60,000 bases of DNA from Mesostigma viride (Eukaryota > Streptophyta > Mesostigmatophyceae > Mesostigmatales > Mesostigmataceae): positions 6,865,046 to 6,925,045 of the forward strand of contig RPFO01000667.1 in NCBI GenBank assembly GCA_009746045.1, given 5' to 3'. The notes below the pieces were generated by a model that saw nothing but the letters and a program-made list of their open reading frames with translations, was not told the origin of the DNA and ran no database searches. Positions within the stretch are counted from its first letter, which is position 1; every line of letters starts with the position of its first letter. The position numbers and the translations under genes are program-made. Positions 10,965 through 21,895 of this stretch are shown one piece after another.

Positions 10965-13900
10965 TTACTGGGAAACACCCTGCAGCTTGTGACGAAGGTA
11001 ATTTTCCTGCTCCAGCCGGCCCTTCAACCTATCCCAGTCAAAGTATGGAATAGCCACCACTCTAAAGCCACCTTTTTCTAGCAGCCGCCTTTTGAAAAGA
11101 GTCACCGCTGTGATGGCCCCGGAATCTTGGTAGAAATGGGACGGCCCATCCACCTCCACGGCCATCTTCCCATCCACCAGGATATCCACATATGAGAGGC
11201 CATGGAAGAAAGGGACCTCGTTTTTGTGGGCAATGCCCATACCCCGCAGCACCTTGGAAACCTCCAGGTGGAGGCCAGATGACGACGGGCCTGGCTGCTG
11301 CTTGCCTGACATGGCCCTGTCTCGCCACCTCTCGAGAAGAGCAGAGCAGTAGCGGTCACGCGCATGATCACTGGCGTCCACGCAGGCAAGAATGTACTGG
11401 CAGACTTGATTGAGCTCCAACCGAAAATCTTTATCTGTTGGCTGCGCGAGCTTGGTCCAGGCAACCATGAGCGCCCTAGCTGCGTCACTGTCAGGCCTTC
11501 CTGCCACTGCAAGTGCCCACAGCGTATTTGCAGCAACTTGCTCCACGAGCCCTTCTTCCACCCACTCCGCCGTCCCTGCTTCTGCGGCCACATAGACGCG
11601 CTCGAAAAGGCCCTGGCCTTGTTCCACAGCACCTGCATTAGCCAGGGCAGACCGCTGTAGCGCCCGCACCTCAACCCATGCCTCCACCGCAGAGTACAGT
11701 GCAGGAGTCCCCTTGCCCGCTGTGGCAAAAGCATGCGCAAGGTTAGAGACATTCTGCGGATTGAAACTGTCCAGTCCCCTGCCAAGTACCTCTTCCTGCA
11801 CTGCCCCCAACAGCCCAGAAGCCTCCCTGCCTGCCTTGGCAAAAGCCCACCATGCCATGTTCGAGATGCCTTGTGCGGTGAACTCTCGCAGGCCCCTTGT
11901 GCCCGCCTCGACTTCCACAGCTGCAAACAGCCCCGGAGCCCCAACGCTTGCTGTTGCAAACGCCCACACCAGGTTTGCAAAGTCCTGTGGGTTGAACCCT
12001 TGTAATCCCCTGGCCAACACCTCCACTTCAACAGCTGCAAAAAGCTGCAAGGCTTCCTTGCCTGCCGTCGCAAACGCCCACACCAGATTTGCGATGTTTT
12101 GTGGGTTGAACCCTTGTAATCCGCTGGCCAACACCTCCTTCTCAACAGCTGCAAAAAGCTGCGAGGCTTCCTTCCCTGCTTTCGAAAATGCCCACACCAG
12201 GTTTGCCATGCCCTGTGGGCTGAACCCTTGTAATCCCCTGGCCAACACCTCCTTCTCAACAGCTGCAAAAAGCTGCGAGGCTTCCTTGCCTGCCGTCTCA
12301 AACGCCCACACCAGGTTTGTGATGCCCTGTGGGCTGAACCCTTGTAATCCCCTGGCCAACACCTCCTTCTCAACAGCTGCAAAAAGCTGCGAGGCTTCCT
12401 TGCCTGCCGTCGCAAATGCCCACACCAGGTTGCACATCTCTTGCGGCTTAAACCCTTGCAGCCCTCTGGCCAACACCTCCTTCTCAACAGCTGCAAAAAG
12501 CTGCGAGGCTTCCTTGCCTGCCGTCGCAAACGCCCACACCAGGTTTGCGATGCCCTGTGGTTTGAACCCTTGGAATCCCCTGGCCAACACCTCCTTCTCA
12601 ACAGCTGCAAAAAGCTGCGAGGCTTCCTGGCCTGCCGTCGCAAACGCCCACACCAGGTTGGACATATCTTGCGGGTTAAACCCTTGCAGTCTTGTGGCCA
12701 ACACCTCCTTCTCCACAGCTGCAAAAAGCTGCGAGGCTTCCTTGCCTGCCGTCGCAAACGCCCACACCAGGTTTGCGATGTTTTGTGGGTTGAACCCTTG
12801 TAGTCCCCTGGCCAACACCTCCTTCTCAACAGCTGCAAAAAGCTGCGAGGCTTCCTTGCCTGCTTTTGCAAATGCCCACACCAGGTTTGCGATGTTTTGT
12901 GGGTTGAACCCTTGGAATCCCCTGGCCAATACCTCCTTCTCAACAGCTGCAAAAAGCTGCGAGGCTTCCTTCCCTGCCGTCACAAACGCCCACACCAGGT
13001 TGGACAGCTCTTGCGGCTTAAAGCCTTGCAGCCTTCTAACCAACACCTCCTTCTCAACAGCTGCAAAAAGCTGCAAGGCTTCCTTGCCTGCCGTTGCAAA
13101 CGCCCACACCAGGTTTGCGATGTCCTGTGGGTTGAACCCTTGTAATCCCCTGGCCAACACCTCCTTCTCAACAGCTGCAAAAAGCTGCGAGGCTTCCTTG
13201 CCTGTCGTCGCAAAAGCCCACAACACATTCGACAGCCCCTGCGGTGTAAGGTCTTCCAGACTCCTATGCACCAGCTCGGACTCCACGGCTGCATACAGCT
13301 CCGGCAACGCCTTGCCCGCAGTGGCAAATGCCCACACGGTGTTGGAGATGTCTTGCGCGTTGAAGCTTCCGAAGCCTCTTTGCAGGAGCTGTACACCCAT
13401 GGCATCAAAGATTGTGTCCCCGCGACCTGCTTTCGCAAACGCCCACACGATGCCCGCGATCCCCCTTGAATCCATGCTGCTCAATCTCTGCATGGCCTCC
13501 CCCTCCATCCGGTCCAGGCCTTTGCTCGCGTCCCCCCCTAGCTTGGCCAGGTTGCGCGCCAGGGATTCCAGATCGCGGTTGGTGAACGAGCCCGGGTCAT
13601 CCTCCCACCGCGCCCACACCTGATCAAGCAGCTGGGAGAACCTGGGGTCCCTGGCGATGTCGGAGTTCTTGGCAGGGTTTGCATCCCTGGCATCTTTCTT
13701 TGATTGGAGCTTTATTCTTATGAGCTCGTTCAGGGCAGCCAGCATGCCTGTGGTGCGAACGACATCGTTCCCGCGCCGAACATCCTCCAGCCAGAGCAAG
13801 ATACCCTCCGGCTCCATCCCTTTAAACATGGGTGCCCTGACAGTCTTGAACGCCGGGCGTGGCGGCTTGGCCCTCCCTGGCATCGGGCTGGACCCAGCTG

Positions 13901-14315
13901 CTGGGCTGGGGGGCTGCTTGCCATCATCCAGCCTGGGTAGGCGTTGCGCATGCTGCCCCGACTCCTGCGCTTTTGTGCCTTCGCCTCCCTGGGTACTGCT
14001 GTCTGGTTGTCTGGGTCCGTGGACACTGCTGCTCTTGTTCCCGGGCTTCGAAGCATCCTTGCCCGACCGGTCGCGCAACCGGGCACTGGTGGGCAGGGTG
14101 CATGTGCCCTTGACCGCTGAGAAAGAGGTGGGGGGCTTGAGGTGCTGCGCGTGTCGCGGCCAGGGGAAGAGGAGGGGGCTGCGGGGCGGCGCTCCCGAGA
14201 AAGGGGGGCAGCCGGGTTGGGTGGAGGCGCGCATGCAGCCTGGAGAAGGTGGCAAGCGGGTGGGCATGTGGGGCGTGGAAAGCAGAGAATAGGTAAGTTT
14301 CCAAAGTAACGCCAT
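10965..14315 (-). CDS. OPR-repeat RAP-domain protein, gene 1
   Basis: A predicted RNA-binding protein of 1116 residues. Relatives in green algae act in chloroplasts or mitochondria on mRNA stability, processing or translation. The N-terminal ~110 residues are rich in Ser, Pro, Arg and Ala and poor in acids, fitting a transit peptide. After a linker and a helical region come 16 tandem 38-residue repeats (about residues 286-894; core NLVWAFATAGKEASQLFAAV). The C-terminal RAP domain (last ~95 residues) has LSYVDILVDGK, VEVDGPSHFYQ and RVVAIPYFDWDRL. The start at 14315 was chosen because gene 4 has an equivalent ATG; the frame stays open upstream to 15047 through a 93-bp array. Differences from its paralogues are an 8-residue insertion near 13700 and an extra Trp near 11850. 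The organelle role is inferred from the family. Confidence 0.85.
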   Translation of the reverse strand: MALLWKLTYSLLSTPHMPTRLPPSPGCMRASTQPGCPPFSGAPPRSPLLFPWPRHAQHLKPPTSFSAVKGTCTLPTSARLRDRSGKDASKPGNKSSSVHGPRQPDSSTQGGEGTKAQESGQHAQRLPRLDDGKQPPSPAAGSSPMPGRAKPPRPAFKTVRAPMFKGMEPEGILLWLEDVRRGNDVVRTTGMLAALNELIRIKLQSKKDARDANPAKNSDIARDPRFSQLLDQVWARWEDDPGSFTNRDLESLARNLAKLGGDASKGLDRMEGEAMQRLSSMDSRGIAGIVWAFAKAGRGDTIFDAMGVQLLQRGFGSFNAQDISNTVWAFATAGKALPELYAAVESELVHRSLEDLTPQGLSNVLWAFATTGKEASQLFAAVEKEVLARGLQGFNPQDIANLVWAFATAGKEALQLFAAVEKEVLVRRLQGFKPQELSNLVWAFVTAGKEASQLFAAVEKEVLARGFQGFNPQNIANLVWAFAKAGKEASQLFAAVEKEVLARGLQGFNPQNIANLVWAFATAGKEASQLFAAVEKEVLATRLQGFNPQDMSNLVWAFATAGQEASQLFAAVEKEVLARGFQGFKPQGIANLVWAFATAGKEASQLFAAVEKEVLARGLQGFKPQEMCNLVWAFATAGKEASQLFAAVEKEVLARGLQGFSPQGITNLVWAFETAGKEASQLFAAVEKEVLARGLQGFSPQGMANLVWAFSKAGKEASQLFAAVEKEVLASGLQGFNPQNIANLVWAFATAGKEALQLFAAVEVEVLARGLQGFNPQDFANLVWAFATASVGAPGLFAAVEVEAGTRGLREFTAQGISNMAWWAFAKAGREASGLLGAVQEEVLGRGLDSFNPQNVSNLAHAFATAGKGTPALYSAVEAWVEVRALQRSALANAGAVEQGQGLFERVYVAAEAGTAEWVEEGLVEQVAANTLWALAVAGRPDSDAARALMVAWTKLAQPTDKDFRLELNQVCQYILACVDASDHARDRYCSALLERWRDRAMSGKQQPGPSSSGLHLEVSKVLRGMGIAHKNEVPFFHGLSYVDILVDGKMAVEVDGPSHFYQDSGAITAVTLFKRRLLEKGGFRVVAIPYFDWDRLKGRLEQENYLRHKLQGVSQ
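11634..13460 (-). repeat. 114-bp coding repeats (16 OPR units), gene 1
   Basis: Sixteen in-frame copies of a 114-bp unit, each coding 38 residues. The first two are diverged and the central eleven nearly uniform. The last three form a conserved cap (with ATASVGAPGLF, AKAGREASGLLG and ATAGKGTPALY) found in all four genes. The fifteenth carries one extra codon. The antisense strand is also open through these repeats, which produces a 636-codon shadow frame. Confidence 0.9.
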
Positions 14316-14319
14316 GCAG

Positions 14320-15003
14320 CCTGGGCACGGTGGCATGCAGGTGGGCACGGACGGCAGAGAGCAGGGGGGTATGCGAGCGGTGCCGTTTGAGAACACACAA
14401 CCTGCACAAGGTCGCGCGATGCAACGCGCTTGGGCGTGGGGGGACGGCAGACAGCAGAGGGGCATGCGAGCGGTGCCGTTTGAGAACACACAACCTGCAC
14501 AAGGTCGCGCGATGCAACGCGGGTGGGCGTGGGGGGACCACAGACAGCAGAGGGGCATGCGAGCGGTGCCGTTTGAGAACACACAACCTGCACAAGGTCG
14601 CACGATGCAACGCGGGTGGGCGTGGGGGACGGCAGAGAGCAGGGGGGCATGCGAGCGGTGCCGTTTGAGAACACACAACCTGCACAAGGTCGCGCGATGC
14701 AACGCGGGTGGGCGTGGGGGGACCACAGACAGCAGAGGGGCATGCGAGCGGTGCCGTTTGAGAACACACAACCTGCACAAGGTCGCACGATGCAACGCGG
14801 GTGGGCGTGGGGGGACGGCAGAGAGCAGGGGGGCATGCGAGCGGTGCCGTTTGAGAACACACAACCTGCACAAGGTCACGCGATGCAACGCGGGTGGGCG
14901 TGGGGGGACGGCAGAGAGCAGGGGGGTATGCGAGCGGTGCCGTTTGAGAACACACAACCTGCACAAGGCCGCGCGATACAACGCGGGTGGGAGTGGGGGG
15001 GCG
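14320..15003. repeat. 93-bp tandem array at the gene 1 5' end
   Basis: About seven copies of a 93-bp repeat containing GAGCGGTGCCGTTTGAGAAC, ACACAACCTGCACAAGGTCG and GCGTGGGGGGACGGCAGA. Since 93 is 31 codons, every frame that is open in one copy stays open. Other units have at most a single short related segment here (28605-28650, 43545-43590, 58003-58045), so the array amplified in unit I only. Confidence 0.92.
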
Positions 15004-15095
15004 GCAAGCAGGATGTGATGTTCTCTATCCTCTGTCTGATGGTCCATGAGTGAGCAAGACGTGACATGACGGCAAGTGGGATGCGATGTTCTCTA
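15004..15095. repeat. 68-bp satellite, unit II head (short)
   Basis: Just over one copy of the 68-bp satellite, the shortest instance in the window. It marks the boundary between units I and II. Confidence 0.9.
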
Positions 15096-15225
15096 TCCTC
15101 CTCTATCGTCCTTTACCCTCCTTTACCCTCCTTTGCCCTCCTCTGCCCTCCTCTACCCTCCTCTGCCCTCCTCTACCCTCCTCTGTCCTCATTTCCCCCC
15201 CTCTAACCTCCTCAATGCTCCTCTA
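15096..15225. repeat. C/T-rich tract, unit II
   Basis: Tandem CTCCTTTACC and CTCCTCTGCC type units, homologous to the tract in unit I. Confidence 0.85.
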
Positions 15226-17397
15226 GACGCCCCTATTGATCTCAAACCCATCAATGCCCAAGCTGGGGAGGGTGCACAAGTGGGTCAGGGTGCATTTTAC
15301 CATATCTAGCGGGTGCCTAGTTCTCGAGTAATTTGCAGTACCCTGTGCCAGGGATTAATTGGCGGGCACTGCTGGCTTACCTGGCACAGCTGACGCCCTG
15401 CCCTCGTGAACTCGGGGAAGTACGGCACGGGCGCGGAGAGAGACGTCGGCGTTCATGAGGAGAGGCTATCACGTTATCTTGGGGTTACGAAAGAAGCCTC
15501 ACTGGCCAACACGCTACGCAGCCGACGCCAGGAATCCTACCGACTTCACCCGACCGAGCTTGACAATGATGAGTGTGTCGTGGTCCCCGCGCCAGGAACG
15601 CCGACTACGGATTGCGAACGGTACGTTGCAAATATTCGCGCGAGCATTGCGTGTGCCATCTCGGCGATCTGTGTCCAGCCACCTACGCCTTGCCCGCCGA
15701 TGACGCTATAGAGCACGGGGTATACCTTTCCGCGGGGAATTCCACTTCTGGCTCCGATGATACCAGACCGTCATGAAAAATGGCCAGGTCAAATGGATTG
15801 AACGCAGCCATCAAGACTCGAACCCTTGCGCTTTTGCATCGTGTGGCAAAGCAGCCCAAGCTCCGACAGTGCCGGCCAAATTTACCTTAAGGCCCCCGGC
15901 CCTAAAACTGCATGCTCGGGTGGAGCGGCCATCCCCTTAGTTAACCGGGTTCATTCCTGAAAGGGTCGCAATCTCAAGGTAAATCAGGATTTGATAGCCA
16001 CAGGACTTGCCAGCTCCCATCGGTCGCGTGCGTGATGGGGCCCTGCCTGTCTTTCCTTGTCAGCTCGGCCCTCACCTGTCTTGTCCGTTTGGTGGCAGGC
16101 GAACAGTTCTACTGTATGGGCGCGCCCGCGCACGTGACCTGCTGGCGCCAGCACACACGGCTGCTGGCTTCTTGCTTCTGGCAGCAACTGGGTATGTATG
16201 TACGAGCGGAGTGATTCGTGTGCCTGTACCGTAGGTGGTGCTGACTTGGCAAGGAAAGTGACGCGCTGTGGCCTACTAAATGTGGTGCACGGGTCCAGAT
16301 CAACGTTGGTGCCCGCCCCTTGCACGCCACCAGTACACCTGAGTCATCATCATGCCATGCTGGTCCTCGACCATAACCTTCGCTTACAGCAAATGCAATG
16401 GCTATCTGGGGGGAAGAAAAATGCAGGGCATTTTCCCCTAGCGACGGCGTCGCCAAAGCTGTCCGACTGTGTTGCTCTTATCCTAGGCTCTTCCACGCCT
16501 GTGCACTTGCGAAACTATACCTTATCTGTTTTGCTTTGGTTCCGTTGCCATTTGTCAAGTACCGTAGGAAACATAATCACATCGACAAAAGGACCTTTCC
16601 AAATTGAGCGTACCCCCCAAAAGTGAGAGCTAAGCCATCTTCCTCGATATATCGGACCACGGTGGACTTTCCAGGTAGCCTTCCAGAGATTTTTCAATGG
16701 AGCGTTTTGTCATATCAGGTTACCACGTGCCGGTGTTGTTTATCATCTCTCTCTTCCATCACCGCTTTATTAGGAGAGTGGCGTTTTAAGGACCGGCATT
16801 CAGTTGTCTTTTCTTTTGTCCATTCGCCCGGCGCAAATCAGCTGGGCAAGGTTGTCTTCATGGCAATATGCAGCGTCTCGGATGGCCTTCCGTTTCGTTT
16901 ACTCTTCCTATCAGATCCTGTGAGCTGCATCGTGTGAAGAGATCTTCGTATAAAGTAGCTATAGGTACGCAAGTAGGTGCGCACATTTTCATGGTCTGTC
17001 CTAAAACATGTACAGTCCGTGTCACGTGCTGCGATTTTTCATGGCACGGGCTGCATGTACTCCTGGGTAGATTCCATGTCCCATGGTGCGTGGGCGCGTG
17101 AAATATTCCATGGAAGGTCAGTCACCAACCAATACCGTGCCCACGCAGAAGAAACGCGTATTTAATAACGCTCGACAGAGTGTGAGGACAGCGCGATGGT
17201 GTGTTCATGGCAGGAAAGTCTGTGTGAAATCCGCAACACATTACTGGTTGCTGCCGTCTGCACGGCGCGCTGCATGTCCTCCCACGCGGCATGTTCTCAT
17301 CCCATGGCAGGTATTGCCTGCGCGATCAAGATGAAGATCAGCCAGTCTTGCTTACCTGTTAGCCCAGGGCTGGCTGGCCTATGTGCTGCATGGTTTG
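15226..17397. other. Conserved spacer A, unit II
   Basis: Homologous to 729-2868. A plus-strand frame at 15406-15711 (101 codons, ending PTPCPPMTL) is intact here but shifted or truncated in the other units. It resembles no family I recognise and is left unannotated as a gene. Confidence 0.55.
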
Positions 17398-18288
17398 GGG
17401 GTCCAGCCCTGCATCTAGATCTGTGCGCTATCATTACAGTTGTGCTCGATCTTTGGGGGGTCCAGCCCTGCATCTAGATCTGTGCGCTATCATTACAGTT
17501 GTGCTCGATTTTCGGGGGGATCCAGCCCTGCATCTAGATCTGTGCGCTATCATTACAGTTGTGCTCAATCTTTGGGGGGCCCAGCCCTGCATCTAGGTCT
17601 GTGCGCTATCATTACAGTTGTGCTGCATCTTTGGGGGGTCCAGCCCTGCATCTAGGTCTGTGCGCTATCATTACAGTTGTGCTGCATCTTTGGGGGGTCC
17701 AGCCCTGCATCTAGATCGGTGCGCTATCATAACAGTTGTGCTCGATATTTGGGGGGTCCAGCCCTGCATCTAGATCTGTGCGCTATCGATCATTACAGTT
17801 GTGCTCGATCTTTGGGGGGTCCAGCCCTGCATCTAGATCTGTGCGCTATCATTACAGTTGTGCTCGATCTTTGAGGGGTCCAGCCCTGCATCTAGATCTG
17901 TGCGCTATCGTTACAGTTGCGCTCGATCTTTGGAAGGTCCAGCCGTGCATCTAGGTCTGTGCGCTATTGTTACAGTTGTGCTGCATCTTTGGGGGGTCCA
18001 GCCGTGCATCTAGATCTGTGCGCTATCATTGCAGTTGTGCTCGATCTTTGGGGGTCCAGCCCTGCATCTAGATCTGTGCGCTATCGATCATTACAGTTGT
18101 GCTCGATCTTTGGGGGGTCCAGCCGTGCATCTAGATCTGTGCGCTATCATTACAGTTGTGCTCGATCTTTGGGGGGTCCAGCCCTGCATCTAGATCTGTG
18201 CGCTATCATTACAGTTGTGCTCGATCTTTGGGGGGTCCAGCCCTGCATCTAGATCTGTGCGCTATTGTTACAGTTGTGCTCGATCTTG
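17398..18288. repeat. 59-bp tandem array, unit II
   Basis: About 15 copies of the 59-bp repeat. Two copies carry a 4-base expansion (CTATCGATCATTACAG), which suggests a two-copy block was itself duplicated within the array. Confidence 0.93.
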
Positions 18289-19337
18289 GTTTGCGCACTG
18301 CGCAGAACTGATGGCGGAAACCGTCATCGTCAACAGGAAAAGCACGTTCATTTGCTGCAGTCCCTTTTCCAAATCCCCCTTGCTAATACTCCCGTTTTAT
18401 GCGTGCAGCCCCCCGAACTGCCGCACGCATCTCCTCCCCCTCACCCCCAAGCTGCTGCGTGCTGCGTGCTGGGTCACCCACGCATCATCCATGCGCCAGG
18501 CAAGGCTCTAAGGGCAGCTTTTGTTGCAGTGGATGCCACCCGCGCCGCGAGCCCCGCTCGTCCCCACCCCTCGAACGCTGGGTTGGTGCGCTCATGGGCA
18601 GTTTCCATAATCCATGTCCCATGATGCATGGGCGCGCGAAATTCTATATTTAGGAAGGTCTGTGGCCGCCACCAACCAATACAGTGGCCGTGCAGAACAA
18701 AGGCGTGTTTAATACTACGTTATGGAGTGTGAGGATAGTGATGTTGTGTTCTTTGCTGGAAAGTCTGCATGAAATCCGCAACACCTTACTGGTTGCTGGC
18801 GTCTGCACGGCACGCTGCATGTCCTCCCACGCGGCATGTTCTCATCCCATGGCAGGTATCGCCTGCGCGATCAGGACGCAGTTCAGCTAGTCTAGCTTAC
18901 CTGTTTGGCCAGGGCTGGCTGGCCTATGTGCTGCATGTTTGGGGGGTCCAGCCCTGCATCTAAATCTGTGCGCTACTGTCTATTCCAGTTGTGCTTGAGA
19001 TCCTGGTTTACACACTGCGCAGAACTGCTTGTGGAAACGACTACCCATCAAGGTGCCTGGCGAAGTCCTTCCCATCATCGACAGGAAAGCATGTCCGCAT
19101 GCTGCAGATCCTTGTCCAATGGCCCCCTGCTAATGCTCATGTTTTATCCTGGCAGCCCCCCGAACTGCCGCACCCATATCCTCCCCCTCGCCCACAAGCT
19201 GCTGCGTGCTGCGCGCTGGGACACTCACACGTCACCTGTGTGTCAGGCAAGGCTCTGATGGCAGCCATTGTTGCAGTGGATGCCACCCGTGCCGCGTGCC
19301 CCACTTGTCCCCACCCCTCGCGCGCTGGGTTGGTGCG
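18289..19337. other. Spacer B plus second copy of the spacer A end, unit II
   Basis: Linker B, followed by a diverged repeat of the last ~350 bp of spacer A (from CATGTCCCATGATGCATGGG to TTTGGCCAGGGCTGGCTGGC), one remnant 59-bp repeat, and a second linker B starting near 19000. The same composite is in units III and IV but absent from unit I. No gene is seen. Confidence 0.6.
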
Positions 19338-20305
19338 TATCTGCTCGCTCGCTCACCCTGGATGAAAGGGTGCCCCGCATCCGCATCCGTTCTGTTGATG
19401 GGCACCTCACTAGTTTCTGCTCGCTCGCTCACCCTGGATGAAAGGGTGCCCCGCATCCGCATCCGTTCTGCTGATGGGCACCTCACTAGTTTCTGCTCGC
19501 TCGCTCACCCTGGATGAAAGGGTGCCCCGCATCCGCATCCGTTCTGTTGATGGACACCTCACTAGTTTCTGCTCACCCTGGATGAAAGGGTGCCCCGCAT
19601 CCGCATCCGTTCTGCTGATGGGCACCTCACTAGTTTCTGCTCGCTCGCTCACCCTGGATGAAAGGGTGCCCCGCATCCGCATCCGTTCTGTTGATGGGCA
19701 CCTCACTAGTTTCTGCTCGCTCGCTCACCCTGGATGAAAGGGTGCCCCGCATCCGCATCCGTTCTGTTGATGGACACCTCACTAGTCTCTGCTCGCTCGC
19801 TCGCCCTGGATGAAAGGGTGCCCCGCATCCGCATCCGTTCTGTTGATGGGCACCTCACTAGTTTCTGCTCGCTCGCTCACCCTGGATGAAAGGGTGCCCC
19901 GCATCCGCATCCGTTCTGCTGATGGGCACCTCACTAGTTTCTGCTCGCTCGCTCACCCTGGATGAAAGGGTGCCCCGCATCCGCATCCGTTCTGTTGATG
20001 GACACCTCACTAGTTTCTGCTCGCTCGCTCGCCCTGGATGAAAGGGTGCCCCGCATCCGCATCCGTTCTGTTGATGGGCACCTCACTAGTTTCTGCTCGC
20101 TCGCTCACCCTGGATGAAAGGGTGCCCCGCATCCGCATCCGTTCTGCTGATGGGCACCTCACTAGTTTCTGCTCGCTCGCTCACCCTGGATGAAAGGGTG
20201 CCCCGCATCCGCATCCGTTCTGCTGATGGGCACCTCACTAGTTTCTGCTCGCTCGCTCACCCTGGATGAAAGGGTACCCTGCATCCGCATCCGTTCTGTT
20301 GATGG
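19338..20305. repeat. 76-bp tandem array, unit II
   Basis: About 13 copies. A C-for-T variant (GTTCTGCTGATGG) recurs periodically along the array, suggesting amplification of multi-copy blocks. Confidence 0.94.
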
Positions 20306-20392
20306 ATATCTCAGGTTTGTGTTTCGACTTTGGTCAAGTTTTCCTGTCTGCTCATTCGTATGAGCGCGTGTCATAGCCCCGAGCATGTTCCC

Positions 20393-20525
20393 ATCCCCTG
20401 TCTCTCAAGACAAGGCATCTTTCTTGTTACTAGGTAGTAAGATATGCCTTGACAGCCCATCCCCTCTCTCTCAAGACAAGGGACCTTTCATGTTACTAGG
20501 TAGTAAGATATGCCTAGACAGCGCA
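20393..20525. repeat. 66-bp repeat, two copies, unit II
   Basis: Two copies of the 66-bp repeat. The second passes into the beta-specific sequence at AGACAGCGCAGGTGCGGGCA. Confidence 0.85.
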
Positions 20526-20727
20526 GGTGCGGGCACGCGCATGCATGCACGCGCTGCGCATGCATGTCGAGCAAACCCATCCTTGATCATGGTGGATGGT
20601 GCCACGGAGTATCGTGGAACGGCTCCAAAGCGCGCGGTGTCGCCATGTGGGTTGATGGGTACTAGCAACAGCCCAGAGTGGCCAGTTGGGAGGATGGACC
20701 ACTTTGGAGGCTGTCCTATTGTTATAT

Positions 20728-20757
20728 GACGCACACACGCGCGCGCGCACACACACC

Positions 20758-20806
<49 letters not shown>

Positions 20807-21086
20807 AGGGAGGGAGGGAGGGAGGGAGGGAGGGAGGGAGGAGGGAGGGAGGGAGGGAGGGAGGGAGGGAGGGAGGGAGGGAGGGAGGAGGGAGGGAGGG
20901 AGGGAGGGAGGGAGGGAGGGAGGGAGGGAGGGAGGGAGGGAGGGAGGGAGGAGGGAGGAGGGAGGGAGGGAGGGAGGGAGGGAGGGAGGAGGAGGGAGGG
21001 AGGGAGGGAGGGAGGGGAGGAGGGAGGGAGGGAGGGAGGGAGGGAGGGAGGGAGGGAGGGAGGGAGGGAGGGAGGGAGGAGGGAGG

Positions 21087-21182
<96 letters not shown>

Positions 21183-21214
21183 CACAAACACACTCACTCA
21201 CACACACACACACA

Positions 21215-21275
<61 letters not shown>

Positions 21276-21330
21276 ACACACACACTCGCACGCACGCACG
21301 CACGCGCACGCACGCACACGCGCGCACACG
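20728..21330. repeat. Compound microsatellite (CA)/(GA)/(GGGA)/(GA)/(CA), unit II
   Basis: Ordered blocks: (CA/CG)n, (GA)n, about 300 bp of (GGGA)n broken by GGA units, (GA)n again, then (CA)n with GC-alternating stretches. The plus strand of the middle is pure purine, a sequence type able to form triplex DNA. All long frames here are artefacts. Confidence 0.97.
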
Positions 21331-21895
21331 CCAACTGCGCTGCGTGAGCGTCAGGGCACGTGCATCCCCCACGGTTCATGCCGCGTGGTGGGGGCCAGGT
21401 ATGTGGCTACGCCATGCGCGCGCCCAACCCCCGCAGGGTGGGGCGGTGCTCCCAATCAGCTCGAGCCGTGATGGGGGAGGAAACGGGAGTGGTGGTCAGA
21501 AACCTGGATGAGGCGGCTCAAGGCTTTTGTGGGTAAGAGGGTGGTTTCCAAAGAGGTGGGGTCGGCCGTGGTGTCACCAAAGGCAGGCTGGTGGGGCAGG
21601 TGATCGGGTCGGTGAGTGGCTGGCTTGCTGGGGGGTAAGGCGGGATCACGGGCTGGCCGGCTTGCCGGCAGGGAGCGCAGGAGGTCATGAGGAGTAAAGG
21701 GTAACTGGAAGGGGGCCGGGGAGAGAAGTGGGGCAGGGGGGGAAGAGGGAAAGGAGGGGGAGGCGGCCAAAGGGGGATGAACTTGGGGGGAAATGTTTCT
21801 GAAGGGGACGCCGTCATCCGCTGCGTGAGCTGGAAACCCAGCGGGTGCGCTCCCACGGGCGGCTTATGCAGCGTTGTACTTCAAAGGGAGCGGGT
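21331..21895. other. G-rich spacer, beta version, unit II
   Basis: The plus strand is G-rich with many G3 to G6 runs at about 21540-21790. It is homologous to 35786-36355 and, more distantly, to 5460-5960. No gene is seen. Confidence 0.6.

Noticed and set aside
11713-13623. Antisense frame of 636 codons opposite gene 1 (also 26254-28581, 42111-43595, 55993-57654)
   Set aside because: It is periodic with 38 residues only because the opposite strand is; it lacks a recognisable domain, whereas the minus strand has the RAP domain.
14288-14298. AGGTAAGT on the plus strand, a consensus 5' splice site, in all units
   Set aside because: It is antisense to the gene and lies within the conserved coding sequence for K-L-T; no plus-strand exon is recognisable.
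15406-15711. 101-codon frame in spacer A as a conserved small gene
   Set aside because: Frame-shifted in units I, III and V and truncated in unit IV although the DNA is conserved, so coding constraint is not supported.
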